64,000 nt of DNA from Dryobates pubescens (taxonomy: Eukaryota > Chordata > Aves > Piciformes > Picidae), in contig NC_071646.1 of assembly GCF_014839835.1 (NCBI RefSeq), positions 4,340,001 to 4,404,000 of the forward strand, read 5' to 3'. This document shows positions 43,880 through 62,866 of the stretch, piece by piece (within the stretch, counting starts at the first letter, position 1; every line of letters begins with the position of its first letter). Position numbers and translations under genes: made by a program. Under the pieces are notes generated by a model. It made no database searches. It saw only the letters and a list, made by a program, of their open reading frames with translations, and was not told the origin of the DNA.

Positions 43880-45000
43880 CTCCGCTCTCTGCTCGCGGAG
43901 CCATCGCTCCTTTTCTTCTTTTTTTTTACCCCGGGGCTAGAAAATCGATTTTCGGGTCAATTAGCTCCGGCCCGTCCTCGCTACTGGCTCCGCTAATGAG
44001 CACCGGGGCTAATTGGGGCGGGGCAGAGTCCGGGCGGGCGGCTGGGCGGTGCGGAGCCTGCTGCCAGCCCGGGATCGTGGGTTCCCGGGGCCGGTCCCGG
44101 GGCGGCGGCAGGCGGCGCTGCGCCCCTTTGCGCCGGTACCGGGGCCGCTCCGCTCCCGCCGCCCCCGCCCAGCCCAGCCTCGCACCGAGCCGAGCCCAGC
44201 GCTACCGGCGCCGCTGCGCCTGGCGATGCCAGCGCCCCCCGGTCGCACCGGCCCGCGGAGGCGGCGCTGACCGGCGGACGGCGGCCATGGGCAGCGGCGG
44301 CCCCGGCCCGCACGGACGGCACCGACAGGTACGTGCGGCCCAGAAGGAAAGTTTGGAGTGGGCGAGGTGGGACGGGATACCCCAGGTGTCGAGCGCGGCG
44401 GCACGCCGTCGGGGACCCGCACCTATCGTCCAGTCGCGGTCCCCGAGGTAGGGCCTTTACCGGCCGGGGAGCCGGGGCGGAGGTAACTGTACTCCGTGTG
44501 TCCGCGGCACAGGGGGCAGCCGATAGGGGTCCGCGGTGGGATCCGCTCCTGGATCAGGTCCCGGATCAGCCCGGCAGGTGCTGGGGGACGGCGGGTCCCG
44601 GTCCCACGTCGCTCTCCGAGCCCCGGTGGAGAGCGGGGTGGATTAGGCTGACGCTCTCGGTAAGTGTCGCCGTGCCTTGTGCTGCCCGGTGCCCGCTCAC
44701 AGCTGACTCCGAGAGAAGCTGTGCCGGTGCCCGTCCGGAGCGGTGGGGGGAGGCCTGGCTCTGGTCACCGACAGGGTCCTGCTGCGGGGACGAGCCAAGG
44801 CTGGGGCCGGGGCAGCGGTTTCCCCCGGTGAAACGATTCCGCCGGCGTTGGAAGCCGCTGGCAGCCCTGGGAGGCGGGTCCGGGGCTGCTGCGGCCAAAC
44901 CCCATTCTGCACCCAAGCTGCGGGGAAGCCGCTGCCCGCCGCTGGTGCACCAGTGCCCGCCGGCCACGGCCCGGGCTGGAGTCTTTCTCTGCCTCCTTCC
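43880..45000 (+). promoter_or_regulatory. TAFA3: CpG island, candidate TAFA3 promoter and first non-coding exon
   Basis: A strong CpG block, the only one between PPM1J and the TAFA3 coding exons. A good donor (CCGACAG/GTACGTGC) ends a candidate exon at 44328. An ATG at 44287 stays open to that donor (14 codons, MGSGGPGPHGRHRQ); it is unlike any TAFA start, so more likely a uORF or untranslated. Assignment to TAFA3 rests on position and orientation. Confidence 0.5.
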
Positions 45001-47548
45001 TCTGCTGATCTCCTTCAGCTGCCGAGGGCTTGCTGCTGGTGGAAGCGGGGTGCTTCGGGGTGCTTCTGTTGACCCCAGGCTGAAGTAGGACAGGAGTCCC
45101 TGAATGGGTGGGCCGAAGGATGCGGGACAGGGAGCAGCCCGCATGGCCGGGGGGTCTCCTTCACCTGCGAGAGGAGGCTAAGTGGTCTGGAGGACAGCCT
45201 GAGTGGTACCAGTCCTGTTCTGGAGACACCAGGAGTGGATCCGTGCCGTGGTGTTGAGCAGGGAGCAGGAGACCCCTCCTCCTCCTCCCAGATTGCCATC
45301 CTTTCTGATGCCGTGTGAGGCTTGGGGGGCTACTCAATGTGCAGGGACCCTTGTCCTGGGACAGCTCATCTGTGCTGGAGGCACCCACAGCCCTGTAAAG
45401 AGCCTGAGCAGGTGAGAGGTTGTATCTCCTGGGGACACAGTTTGAGCTGTCAAGTCCTCCGCTTCCCTCCACTGACAAGGCTGAGCTGCTTCCGACCTTG
45501 GCCTTCGACCCCTTGAAGAGCAGCTCCCCCCTGCTGGAGAAGGCTTCTGACCCTGGATGAGTCTGAGACTCAAGCTGTCAGCAGAGCTGACTTTCAAAAT
45601 ACCAGTGCCAAGGGGCACTGGGATTCATCCAGTGAGGGAGCAGAAGCAGGCTCATGCTTGGGTGGAATTAAAAACTCTCCTGCTCACCTTGGATGGGAAG
45701 GAAATGCTGCAGACGCTGGAGGAATGAGCAAGAAGCTGGAAATAAATCAGTGTAGAGGAGAGGATGAGAGAGCAAACTTGGGGGAAGGAGTCCTGTGCAC
45801 TCCCTTGGACCTCTGCCTGGTTGGGAGGCACATGCCTCTTGCTGCCCTCACCAGCACAGCTGTGGGGCTGGACTGATGAGAGTGCACCCTGAGAAAGAGC
45901 TGAGCTGATGTGTGCCAAGGGTCTGGGTTCAGCCTGGAGCTCTAGGGCTCATGGCAGGCTCCCTTGAAGGGGTTTTCCCTTTGCATGGGGTGGTGCAGTG
46001 CTGTGGAGCAAGCTGGGGCTTAGCCAGGCTGCTGGCCTGCACTGGTGAACCTGGAGCTGTGGGGGAAGGAGATTGCTGCTGCTGTTGGTTTGTGCACAGA
46101 GGATGCAGCATCCTGCTGACCATCACCATCCCCCTCCCAACCAGGGACCTCCCAGCCTCCCATCTGGCAGCAGAGTGTCTCAGGGATCCTGGCCCCAGGC
46201 TTCTCACCCTGGACATGTCTAAGCATTTCCTCACCTACCCAGGGTGGAGGATCCAGCTCAGCTGTTTCCCAGCTTTGCAGGAGAAGGGAGATGCCCTCTG
46301 CCAAGCCTGCCCTGCTGCTTGGGTCCTCTCATTGGCTGCTGGAGGCATAGCTGAACTGAAGCTTTCTAGGGGGACCATGGAGGTGTCTCCTTCCTTGTCA
46401 GGAGCGTTGGAGGAGATGTCAGATCCCCAGGAGACCCAGCAGCCTCCCTGTGCTGCTGCCATCACCACTGTGCAGCTCATGGAGCTGTGCTTTGGGGTGA
46501 GGGAAGGACAGGCAGGGCATGGAGGGGACAGGATAGGATGCCTTGGGGGGGTGAGGGCAGACCTCCTCGAAGAGGGGTTGACTCAGCCACTGCTGTGATG
46601 AGGTTTGCCAGGCAGCTCTGTAGCACAGCAGGGTTGAGCAGGGTGGTCACAGGTCCTGTGCAGGACTTGCTAAGATGACCTGACTGACTTTCTGCTTCAG
46701 GGAAGCATTAAACTGAAATTCCCCACCCCCTGCTTTGGGTGGGGCAACACCCCTAACATCCAGGTTCCCCTTGCTCCGTGGTTTGGGTAGAGGGCTGCCT
46801 GGCACTGCAGACCCCCAGCTGTGTCCTGTGGGGCCCAACCTGTGCTGCTGCTTGCACCAAGTGAAGGTGCCCAAGTTCCAAGAAGTGCTGAAAGAGCAGG
46901 AGCCATGAACAGAGCTTTGAGGAAGCTGGCAGACCCGTGGGGCCAGATGTGCACGAAGGTTGGCAGCGCTGGAGCTGCAGTGGCACAGAAACCAGACGTG
47001 CTGACAGCCTCCCCCACCTTTCTGTTTCTTTTTTTGGGTGGAATTCTGCTCACTATAATTATCCAGCTCACATAGACTGTGGAAAACAATGCTCCAGACC
47101 AGCAGGACTTGGAGAGCATAATCTGCCATGACAGAGAGTCCCTCGTTAGCACTGTGGGCACTGGGCTGAGTTCCAGAGTGCTATGGATGGAGCCCTCCTG
47201 CCTGAAGGGTCAAGGTTCTGCATGTGGCTTTAATGGAGAAAGTGGGAAAAGTCCCCAGCTGCTGTGGCTGGGATCTGGGAAGGCAGCATGGAGCTGCTCC
47301 CATTGTGCCCACGTTCTGGAGGAACCTCAGGGTGGCTCTGCCAAGAGTGATGGCCCCAGCCTGTAGGAAGGGACAGGGGACTGTGCAGAGGAGCAGCCTG
47401 CCACATTGGCTATGGCTGAGTTTGCTCTTTAGAGAAGCTGAGGCACTTTGCAGTTACTTCAGGTCTTAGCTCAGACCCAAAAGGTGGACAGCAGCTCACC
47501 AAAAAAAACCCCAAAATAATGATGAAAAATTCCCCCAACCTCCAAAGA

Positions 47549-47686
47549 GAACAGAAGGCAAACACTGAGGCTCCCAACCACAACCCAGTGCTGTGAACAG
47601 AAGGCAAACACTGAGGCCCCCAACCACAACCCAGTGCTGGGAACAGAAGGCAAACACTGAGGCCCCCAGCCACAACCCAGTGCTGT
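47549..47686 (+). repeat. 46-bp minisatellite, three copies
   Basis: Three consecutive 46-base units beginning GAACAGAAGGCAAACACTGA at 47549, 47595 and 47641, differing at only a few positions. The end of one unit (CCCAGTGCTGT/G) joins the next directly. Confidence 0.96.
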
Positions 47687-49065
47687 GAAGTGCCACAGCA
47701 CCACTCTCCGTTCCTGGATGACATCCCCTGCTGATAAATTTCAAGGCAGACCAAACATTTGTAGCTGGAGTCTCCTGAGGACGGAGGCTGAGAGCTGTCA
47801 AAGCAGCAGGGCATCGTTTTCTGACAGGAGTTTGTGCATCAGTGGGAGCCCTGGGTGCCAGGGTGGCTGTGGGGGGCATCACTCTGATGGCCACTGCTGG
47901 GGCTGGCGCCTCTCAGCCTCACGCTCCTCTGGCCCCTGGGTGCTCTCTGCTGCTGCCAGCCTGGCTCTGGCTGCTGGGCATGGTGGCTTCCCTGGGAGCA
48001 TGGTGCAGGCTGCATTATTGATAACTCTGATTTATTTATGCTTCCGTGGCTGCAGCAAACAGCTCAGCCTCTCTGAGCCAAATATAGCTTGGTGCTGGGA
48101 GTGCATCCCTGTCCTGCACGGGATGGAGGTGGCCAGAGGTGCATTTGAGTTTTGGCCCAGCTGAGAGATTTGGGGATGCCTCCTGCAGATCCTTTGGGGT
48201 CCCACAGACAGGAGCTGGGGCTGGGAGCTTGGCTGTGGAGCAAGAGCCAGAGCAGCAACCAGGAGAGCAGGGGCTCAGAGCTGGTTGACTTCCCGCAGGC
48301 TCTGGCTCCTCTGCTGGAAGCTGTGTGGCATGTGGGTTGGCATCAGGGGCTTGCCGAGTCTGGGCAGAGCATTGTGTCTCTTGTCCCCACATCTGGGCTG
48401 CCAGATGTGCCTCTTGGTGGGACAGGACAGATGTGTCCTGCTGCACAGCTCTTCCCTGCCTCCCCTGGCCCGGTCTGGCTGGGGGTGTGGGTGGGTGTAG
48501 GAGGGCATCATGCCCACTGCCAGCCACAGTGCTGCTGGCATGTGCTGCCCCTGGATTTGCTGGGGGAGGGGGAGGGGCCAAGCAGCTCCCAAGAGCTGTT
48601 TCCTTTTTGATGAGGGGAATTGTAGGTGTTTAAAACTGGCATCAATGTTTACACGATGGGCTGCTGTATCCCTGCAGGGCCTGTGTGAAAATCCTGCTCT
48701 GAGGAAGGCTCTGGCAGAGCAGACTCTGCTGCCAGCCCCTGGGGTTTGCCTTTAACGTGGCCAGGGCAGCCTTGGCACATCAGCTCTGTCCCCTTCCAGG
48801 AGTGCTTTAAGCCACCTGGTGTTTGTTCAGGCAAACAGGGCATGGGGTGCTCAGAGAGATTCCCCTCAAGTCCCTACAGCACGGAGTGCAGCCTGAGCAA
48901 GGGCTGCGCTGGCACAGGATCAGTGCCTGGCACCCACAAGCAGGGGTGAGGGGCACCTGTGTGCCTGTGCCCCTGCCCAGGCTGCCCATCCTGCAGCACT
49001 AATCACGAGTGCTTCCTTGCCTCTACATTCTTTCCTAGCCTGAAGTATGTGGCTTTGTCAAGATA

Positions 49066-49302
49066 CCTTTCTCCCTTCCTTTCTCCCTTCCTTTCTCCCT
49101 TCCTTTCTCCCTTCCTTTCTCCCTTCCTTTCTCCCTTCCTTTCTCCCTTCCTTTCTCCCTTCCTTTCTCCCTTCCTTTCTCCCTTCCTTTCTCCCTTCCT
49201 TTCTCCCTTCCTTTCTCCCTTCCTTTCTCCCTTCCTTTCTCCCTTCCTTTCTCCCTTCCTTTCTCCCTTCCTTTCTCCCTTCCTTTCTCCCTTCCTTTCT
49301 CC
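49066..49302 (+). repeat. (CTTTCTCCCTTC)n polypyrimidine array, about 20 copies
   Basis: 237 uninterrupted pyrimidines made of a perfect 12-base unit. The complementary strand is all purine with mirror symmetry, so it could form triplex (H-)DNA. It lies in the presumed TAFA3 5' intron, 1.2 kb upstream of the candidate non-coding exon. All frames reading Leu-Ser-Pro-Phe repeats through it are artefacts. Confidence 0.98.
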
Positions 49303-50505
49303 AGCTGGGAGAATCAAAATGGAGAAGAGAAATATATCTATACATATATATCATTGGAAATCAGCATTCTGGAATGAACCATTTTTCATTTGGAAATGTC
49401 AGTTTTAAGCAGAACCATTCATTTTGAAATGCTTCAAAACAAGAACTGCCCTTTCACCACCTCAAATCACTTTGTTTTGATTAAAAATGTCAGTGTTTGC
49501 TGGTTTGGGCACTTCATTATGCCAGCCTCTGGTCCAGAGAACACAGAGAGAAATGTAGAAGATGGTTGGAAAATTAAGGATTTCTTCTCCCAGCAGCCCA
49601 GTTTAGTTTGCCCAGTGCCTGTCCAGTGGGTGCAGGCAGCAGGGGTGGTGCAGGGAGACTCACCTGGCTGTGCACCGTGGGCATGGGGCAGCCCCTGGCA
49701 CCTGCTGTCAGTCCTGGCAGCTCTCCCTGCCCTCAGCACCACCAGCACTTTGTGGCCTCATGGTGATGAAAGATGATCCAGCCCTGAAGGTTTATGGGGG
49801 CTGTGGCTGATGGCCCTGAGCAGGGTCAGATCTCAGGGGGACATCACCAAAGCCTCACCCAGGAAATGCCCAGCAGGGATGTTGCTGTCAGAGCTGCTCT
49901 GGCTCCTGCTGCGGTGCCTGGAGCTGCTTCACCCAAGGGGCTGTGGCTGGCAAGCAGTCCAGAGAACGTGTTTAAGGCAGCCACCAGTCAATTACCAAGG
50001 CCCTGGGCATTTAAATGGCTCCAGATGATGGAAAAGTTTCCAGCACATCCTGCAGGGCATGGCAGGGTGACAGCACCATGCCCTGCTGTGCTCAGAGGTG
50101 CCAAGAGAGGACCAAGTGTGTTTGGAGGTCGTGGGTGCAGTGTTGTGTCTGTGGGTTCGTGAGTTTGCAGCTGTGTGGGAGGAGAAGCAGTGTGCTGGGA
50201 CAGTGGCTGTGGCTCCTCTGGCTGCCCTGGGCTGTGTGTGTCCTCTGCCTCTTCCTTGGCTCCCCTTGCAATGCCAGTCCCACTGGGCAGGAGGGTGTCT
50301 GGGGCTGGCACAGTTGGTGTGGTCAGTCCATCTCATCTGTCTCTTGGTGGGTGTCCAGCTTGGGAGAGCCAAGCCCTGAGCATCGCTGCAGGGGACCTCA
50401 GTGGCACAAGGGTGACAACAGTGAACTCCCAGAGGATATGGCAGGTCCTCACCCCTGGGTACTTCCACAGGCTGTCACTACCCATGCTTCTCTTTCTCCT
50501 TGCAG

Positions 50506-50590
50506 ATGCCCTGATGTCTGCCCCGTGCAGAGCCCTGACCTCCCCGGGGGTGGCAGATGTGCAGGCGCTGGTGTGAATCCCCAGTAAAAG
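50506..50590 (+). other. TAFA3: Candidate 5'UTR exon of TAFA3
   Basis: An 85-base segment bounded by a strong acceptor (TTTCTCCTTGCAG) and a fair donor (AAAAG/GTAACC), 255 bases upstream of the exon with the TAFA3 start. Stops occur in all useful frames, so it would be untranslated. If joined to the candidate exon ending at 44328, the ATG at 44287 would form a 16-codon uORF ending at a TGA seven bases into this exon. Predicted from splice signals only. Confidence 0.4.
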
Positions 50591-50845
50591 GTAACCATGG
50601 CTCACCTGGGCTGCTGCTGGGGCATGTTTTGTCCTGCTGCTGAAGAAGCTTGAGCCTGTCCAAGGGTGGTGGGTGAATCCCAGTTGCATGCCCTGCCCTG
50701 TCCCCCCCAGCCAGCCCGCCCTGGTGCCTGTGGCCATGTGTGTTCAGGGGCCACACCGCTGCGTGCAGCAGCCTTGGTGAGTGGGGCTGCACCTCCCAGC
50801 CCTCCTCAGCCTCTCTGCTTCCACACCTCTCTTCTTCTTGGTAGA

Positions 50846-58917
<8,072 letters not shown>

Positions 58918-59179
58918 CCTCCGTGCCAGGACCAGCACAGGTCCCCAGTGCTCTGCAGCGCTGTGAGCAGCAGGATGTGACCCAGCTGGGTGGTGCCCGT
59001 GGCTGTGGGACGCTCCAGGGCTGTGCCAGAGGCTGGATCAGAGCATCCACTGAGCCCTCACTTCCCTGGGGGCTGCAAGTGTGGAAGCCAAGCACAGCTG
59101 CAAGGCTCCTGGCACTCCAGGGTCCCCTCCTCCCCCGTGGACACCGACCAAGAAATAGGCTTCTCCTCCCTTCCTCTTG

Positions 59180-59185
59180 AATAAA
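59180..59185 (+). promoter_or_regulatory. TAFA3: Polyadenylation signal AATAAA (proximal), TAFA3
   Basis: 263 bases after the TAFA3 stop, the first canonical signal downstream. A short 3'UTR would end near 59.2 kb. Confidence 0.6.
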
Positions 59186-60207
59186 CTCCTGCAGTCATGT
59201 CAGAGCTGTTGGCAGTGCACAGACAGACAGCAGGTCCTCAGGTGGGCTTTGCTCCAAGGCAGCTGCAGTCACTGCTGTGCCAGCTTTGCCCAGGATGCAG
59301 AACCAGGAACGGGGAAGTCGATGGCTGTGTGGAACCCTCCCACTTCTGCTCACAGCTCTTGGTCAGATGGATCCCCAGGAGCAGGCACTGAGCTCCAGTC
59401 TGACCTCATGTCACCTGGGGGCTGGGGTCTGCTCTGAGCCCCACTGTGCTTTCCCTGCCCACGGCCTGGCTGCTGTGCCCACATGTGGTGGATGCGTCGG
59501 TGTGGCCAGGGCTGCCTGACGCCTCATCAGCCCTGGGGATGGTGAAAGGTCTCCATGGAGCTTTCTGCTGCTTTCTCCTTCTTCCACAATCATCAGGCTG
59601 CCAGCCCAGTGTCTGCTCTCCACCCTGCCAGCTCCACCACTCAGCTGCTGCTTGTGTTTACAGTCAAATACAGACCAAGGTGTGGGGGAAGCCTTCTCCT
59701 GTCCACAGCTCTGGTGGGCCTGACGCTGGCATGTGCCCAGCCACAAAGCCTGACTGAGCCAAGCTCTGCTGCATTCATTCCTGTGAAGAAACACCAACCA
59801 GTACCAGCTCCTGGCCAGGAGCTCCTGACCTTTCTCAAGACCATTTCCCCTGGCATGGCAGCTCGAGGTGGAGATGATGGAAGCCCTGAGGTCCCAGCAG
59901 TGGCAGGGCTGGGGACACAGGGCTGGCGTTGCTGCACTGGTGAGGCTGAAAGCACAAGGGATGAGCAAGAGCATTGCTGCAGGGAGCAGGGCCAAGCCCT
60001 CCCCAGGGGCCCCAAGCTTGCTCTGTGACCCATGTGAGGGATGTGCCAGCTTGGGAAGGGCCAGGGGCTGGAGCCAGTGCAGGGGTTGGCAGCACAGCGT
60101 GGTGCTGGGGACACTGGTGCCCCTGGTGGGACTTGGCACTGAGAGGTTTTTGTAACAGGGCAGGCAATACCTGCCCCAGGTGTGATGTAAATACCAGGCT
60201 GTGAAAT

Positions 60208-60213
60208 AATAAA
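60208..60213 (+). promoter_or_regulatory. TAFA3: Possible distal polyadenylation signal AATAAA, TAFA3
   Basis: Second AATAAA in GAAATAATAAATCC, about 1.3 kb after the stop. It would serve a longer 3'UTR if used. Confidence 0.35.
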
Positions 60214-61007
60214 TCCATTTTAATCTCTGCAAAGGATCTTTTGCTCCTGCAGCAAGGGGAGGCTTTGGGAGTGCCTCTCATGACACCAGCACAGGCACAG
60301 CATCGGTCCTGTCATGGGCCCTGTGGGGCTTGGCTGCTGGGGTGGGCAGCAAAGGGCTTTTGTCTTCTGTCAAAGTGTTTGGCTGTGGGGTTTGTTATTA
60401 CCTGGCTGGAACAGTTTGAGGAGCAACAGAGGGCAAAGCCTGGCAGAGGAGCCAGCAGTGCCCAGGGCCATCGAGCTCTCCTGACAAGGGGATGCTGCTG
60501 ATCTCCTGGTGGGACAGCCCTGTCTGCATGGCAGCTTTCTGGGCAGCTGAAGGAACATAAATACCCTTGAGATGGTTTTCTTCCATCAAAGGAGTGAGAC
60601 AGGCCAGGGCTACAAGCTATTAGGAGAAGGGATGCACAGCAGGAGGCTCCTTCCCCGGGAAATAAAGACCAACATCAACAAAAGCTACAGAAAAACTTCC
60701 CTTCAGCTTCCTGAGCCATGCAGGGCCAGGTCTGGTGGGACATCTGATCAGCTAAAAACAGCAAATGCAGGCAGAGGAAAAGAAACTACATCAGAACAAT
60801 TGGCAAGAGAATCCTCAGCACTGAGACAGAGAGGCTGTGTCCTTGCAGAGCTGCAGCCAGACTCATCCCTGAGCACAGGGTGGCTGCAAGGATCCGGGGG
60901 TGAAGGGCAGGGGACAGACTGGGACAACCTGTGCTCCACTCAGGGCAAGGGCCAGGACTGCCAGGCTGGGAGAAGCAGCCAATCATGCTGGTGGAGGGCA
61001 GAAGAGC

Positions 61008-61545
61008 CACATTAGTGGCTTGGAGACCTGCCCTGGTGAGGCCACACCTGGAATATTGTGCCCAGTTCTGGGCTCCCCAGTTCAAGAGGGACAGGGATCT
61101 GCTGGAGAGAGTCCAACAGAGGGCTACAAGGATGATGAAGGGACTGGAACACTCTGAGAGACCTGGGGGTAGTTAGTCTGGAGAAGAGAAGACTGAGAAG
61201 GGATCCAATAAATGTTTCTAAATCTGAGGGCTGGGGGTCAGGAGGGAGGGGAAAGGGACAGGCTCTGCTCAGCTGCACCCTGGCATAGGACAAGGGGCAA
61301 TGGATATCAACTCCAGCACAGGAGGTTCCACCTCAACATGAGGAGGAACTTCTTCACTGTGAGGGTCGCAGAGCCCTGGAGCAGGCTGCCCAGAGAGGTT
61401 GTGGAGCCTCCTGCTCTGGAGCCTGTCTGGATGCGTTGCTGTGTGACCTGTGCTGGATTCTATGCTCCTGCTCTGGAGGGGGGAGGTTGGACTCGATGAT
61501 CTTTGGAGGTCCCTTCCAACCCCTACCATCCTGTGAGCCTGTGAG
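61008..61545 (+). mobile_element. CR1 LINE, older subfamily, 538 bp
   Basis: From TTAGTGGCTTGGAGACCTGC through GAATATTGTGCCCAGTTCTG to CCCTTCCAACCCCTACCATC. It shares its 3' type with the copy at 55.9 kb. Confidence 0.93.
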
Positions 61546-62306
61546 CTGCAGGCCCTGGAGCAGCACCATGCTGCCACCCCTCTAAGCTGGATCTTGGCAG
61601 GCTGCTGCAGTAAGCGGCAGGGAGCTGGCGCAGCCGAGGTTTGCGAGTCGCCAAAGGGCAATTAGTCAGAGGAAAACTGTCACAGTTAAGGTACTTTCAG
61701 GATCATCTCCCTGGGTATTATAATTACACCCCACTCAATTAGTCTTCAGGTTAAAAAAAAAAGAAAAAGGCCACAAAAAAAGGCCCACAAAAAAAAAAAA
61801 GCAAGCCTTTTGTATGAAGGGCTTGGTGGAGAATTATTAGAGAGGGAATTAAAAGGCAAGGATTCCATTTTACTTCACAATAATAAAGGCATAATGGATA
61901 AAATACCCCCTCACACACACACACCCCCCAGAAGGATGAGCTGACTAAATTTAGAGCTGTGCTAGGAGGTGAAATGAAAGGGAAAATGAAAGGTAAAAGG
62001 CAGCCTGGTGCAAGGGGTGGGGGGTTGGGGGGGAGCATCATCTGAGGAGGAAGATGGAAACATAATTAACCACCCAGCTTTATGCTGAGAGATGGCAAAT
62101 TGAAATGGGTGACAAAATTAGGTGAAATTGCAGAGCAGCCTCATTTATTTCTGCTCTGTAAATCACAGCTACCTGCCAGCAGCCAGCTGAAGCTGCTCCA
62201 GGGCAGGAGCTCCCCATGGGGTGCTGCTGGATGGGACCTCGCCTCGGCCAGGCTGGAGCTGATGAGCAAAGCCCTGCAAGGTGAGCCGTGGGGCACAGAA
62301 CCCCCT

Positions 62307-62360
62307 GGGCTGGGACCTCCAAAGGTCATCCAGTCCAACCCCACCCTGCAGTCAGGGGCA
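62307..62360 (-). mobile_element. Small CR1 3' fragment, reverse
   Basis: CTGGGACCTCCAAAGGTCAT followed by CCAGTCCAACCCCACCCTGC resembles a reverse CR1 terminus. It directly precedes a plus-oriented CR1. Confidence 0.55.
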
Positions 62361-62361
62361 G

Positions 62362-62866
62362 AAGGGCTCTCCAGAGGGATCTCCACCGGCTGGACAGATG
62401 GACAGAGGCTGGCAGGATGGCGTTCAACAAGTCCAAGTGCCAGGGGCTGCACTTTGGCCACATCGACCCCAGGGAGAGCTACAGGTTGGGGACAGAGTGG
62501 CTGAGAACAGCCAGGCAGAAAGGGACCTGGGGGTGCTGATTGACAGCTGGCTGAACATGAGCCAGCAGTGTGCCCAGGTGGCCAAGAAGGCCAATGGCAT
62601 CCTGGCTTGCATCAGGAAGAGTGTGGCCAGCAGGAGCAGGGAGGTCATTCTGCCCTGTACTCAGCACTTAGGCCACACCTTGAGTCCTGTGTCCAGTTCT
62701 GGGCTCCTCATTTAAGAAGGACATTGAGACACTTGAATGTGTTCAGAGAAGGGCAACAAAGCTGGGGAGGGGTCTGGAGCACAGCCCTGTGAGGAGAGGC
62801 TGAGGGAGCTGGGGTTGCTTAGCCTGGAGAAGAGGAGGCTCAGGGGAGACCTTCTTGCTCTCTGTG
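62362..62866 (+). mobile_element. CR1 LINE interior segment, 3'-truncated
   Basis: From CTCTCCAGAGGGATCTCCAC and GGCGTTCAACAAGTCCAAGT to GGAGACCTTCTTGCTCTCTG, where it stops without the usual 3' end. It corresponds to the upstream half of the copy at 4882-5656. Loss of the 3' half is unusual, since CR1 copies normally keep the 3' end. Confidence 0.92.

Larger units (their letters stand above)
44329..50505. other. Presumed TAFA3 5' intron
   Basis: About 6 kb with no coding exon recognised. It holds the 46-bp minisatellite (47549-47686), the 12-mer polypyrimidine array (49066-49302) and an AT-rich patch near 48.0-48.09 kb. No CR1 copy was seen in it. Confidence 0.5.

Noticed and set aside
48959-49427. 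Long frames of Leu-Ser-Pro-Phe or Glu-Arg-Lys-Gly repeats on both strands
   Set aside because: Produced by the perfect 12-base pyrimidine array; no start context, splice signals or unique sequence around them.
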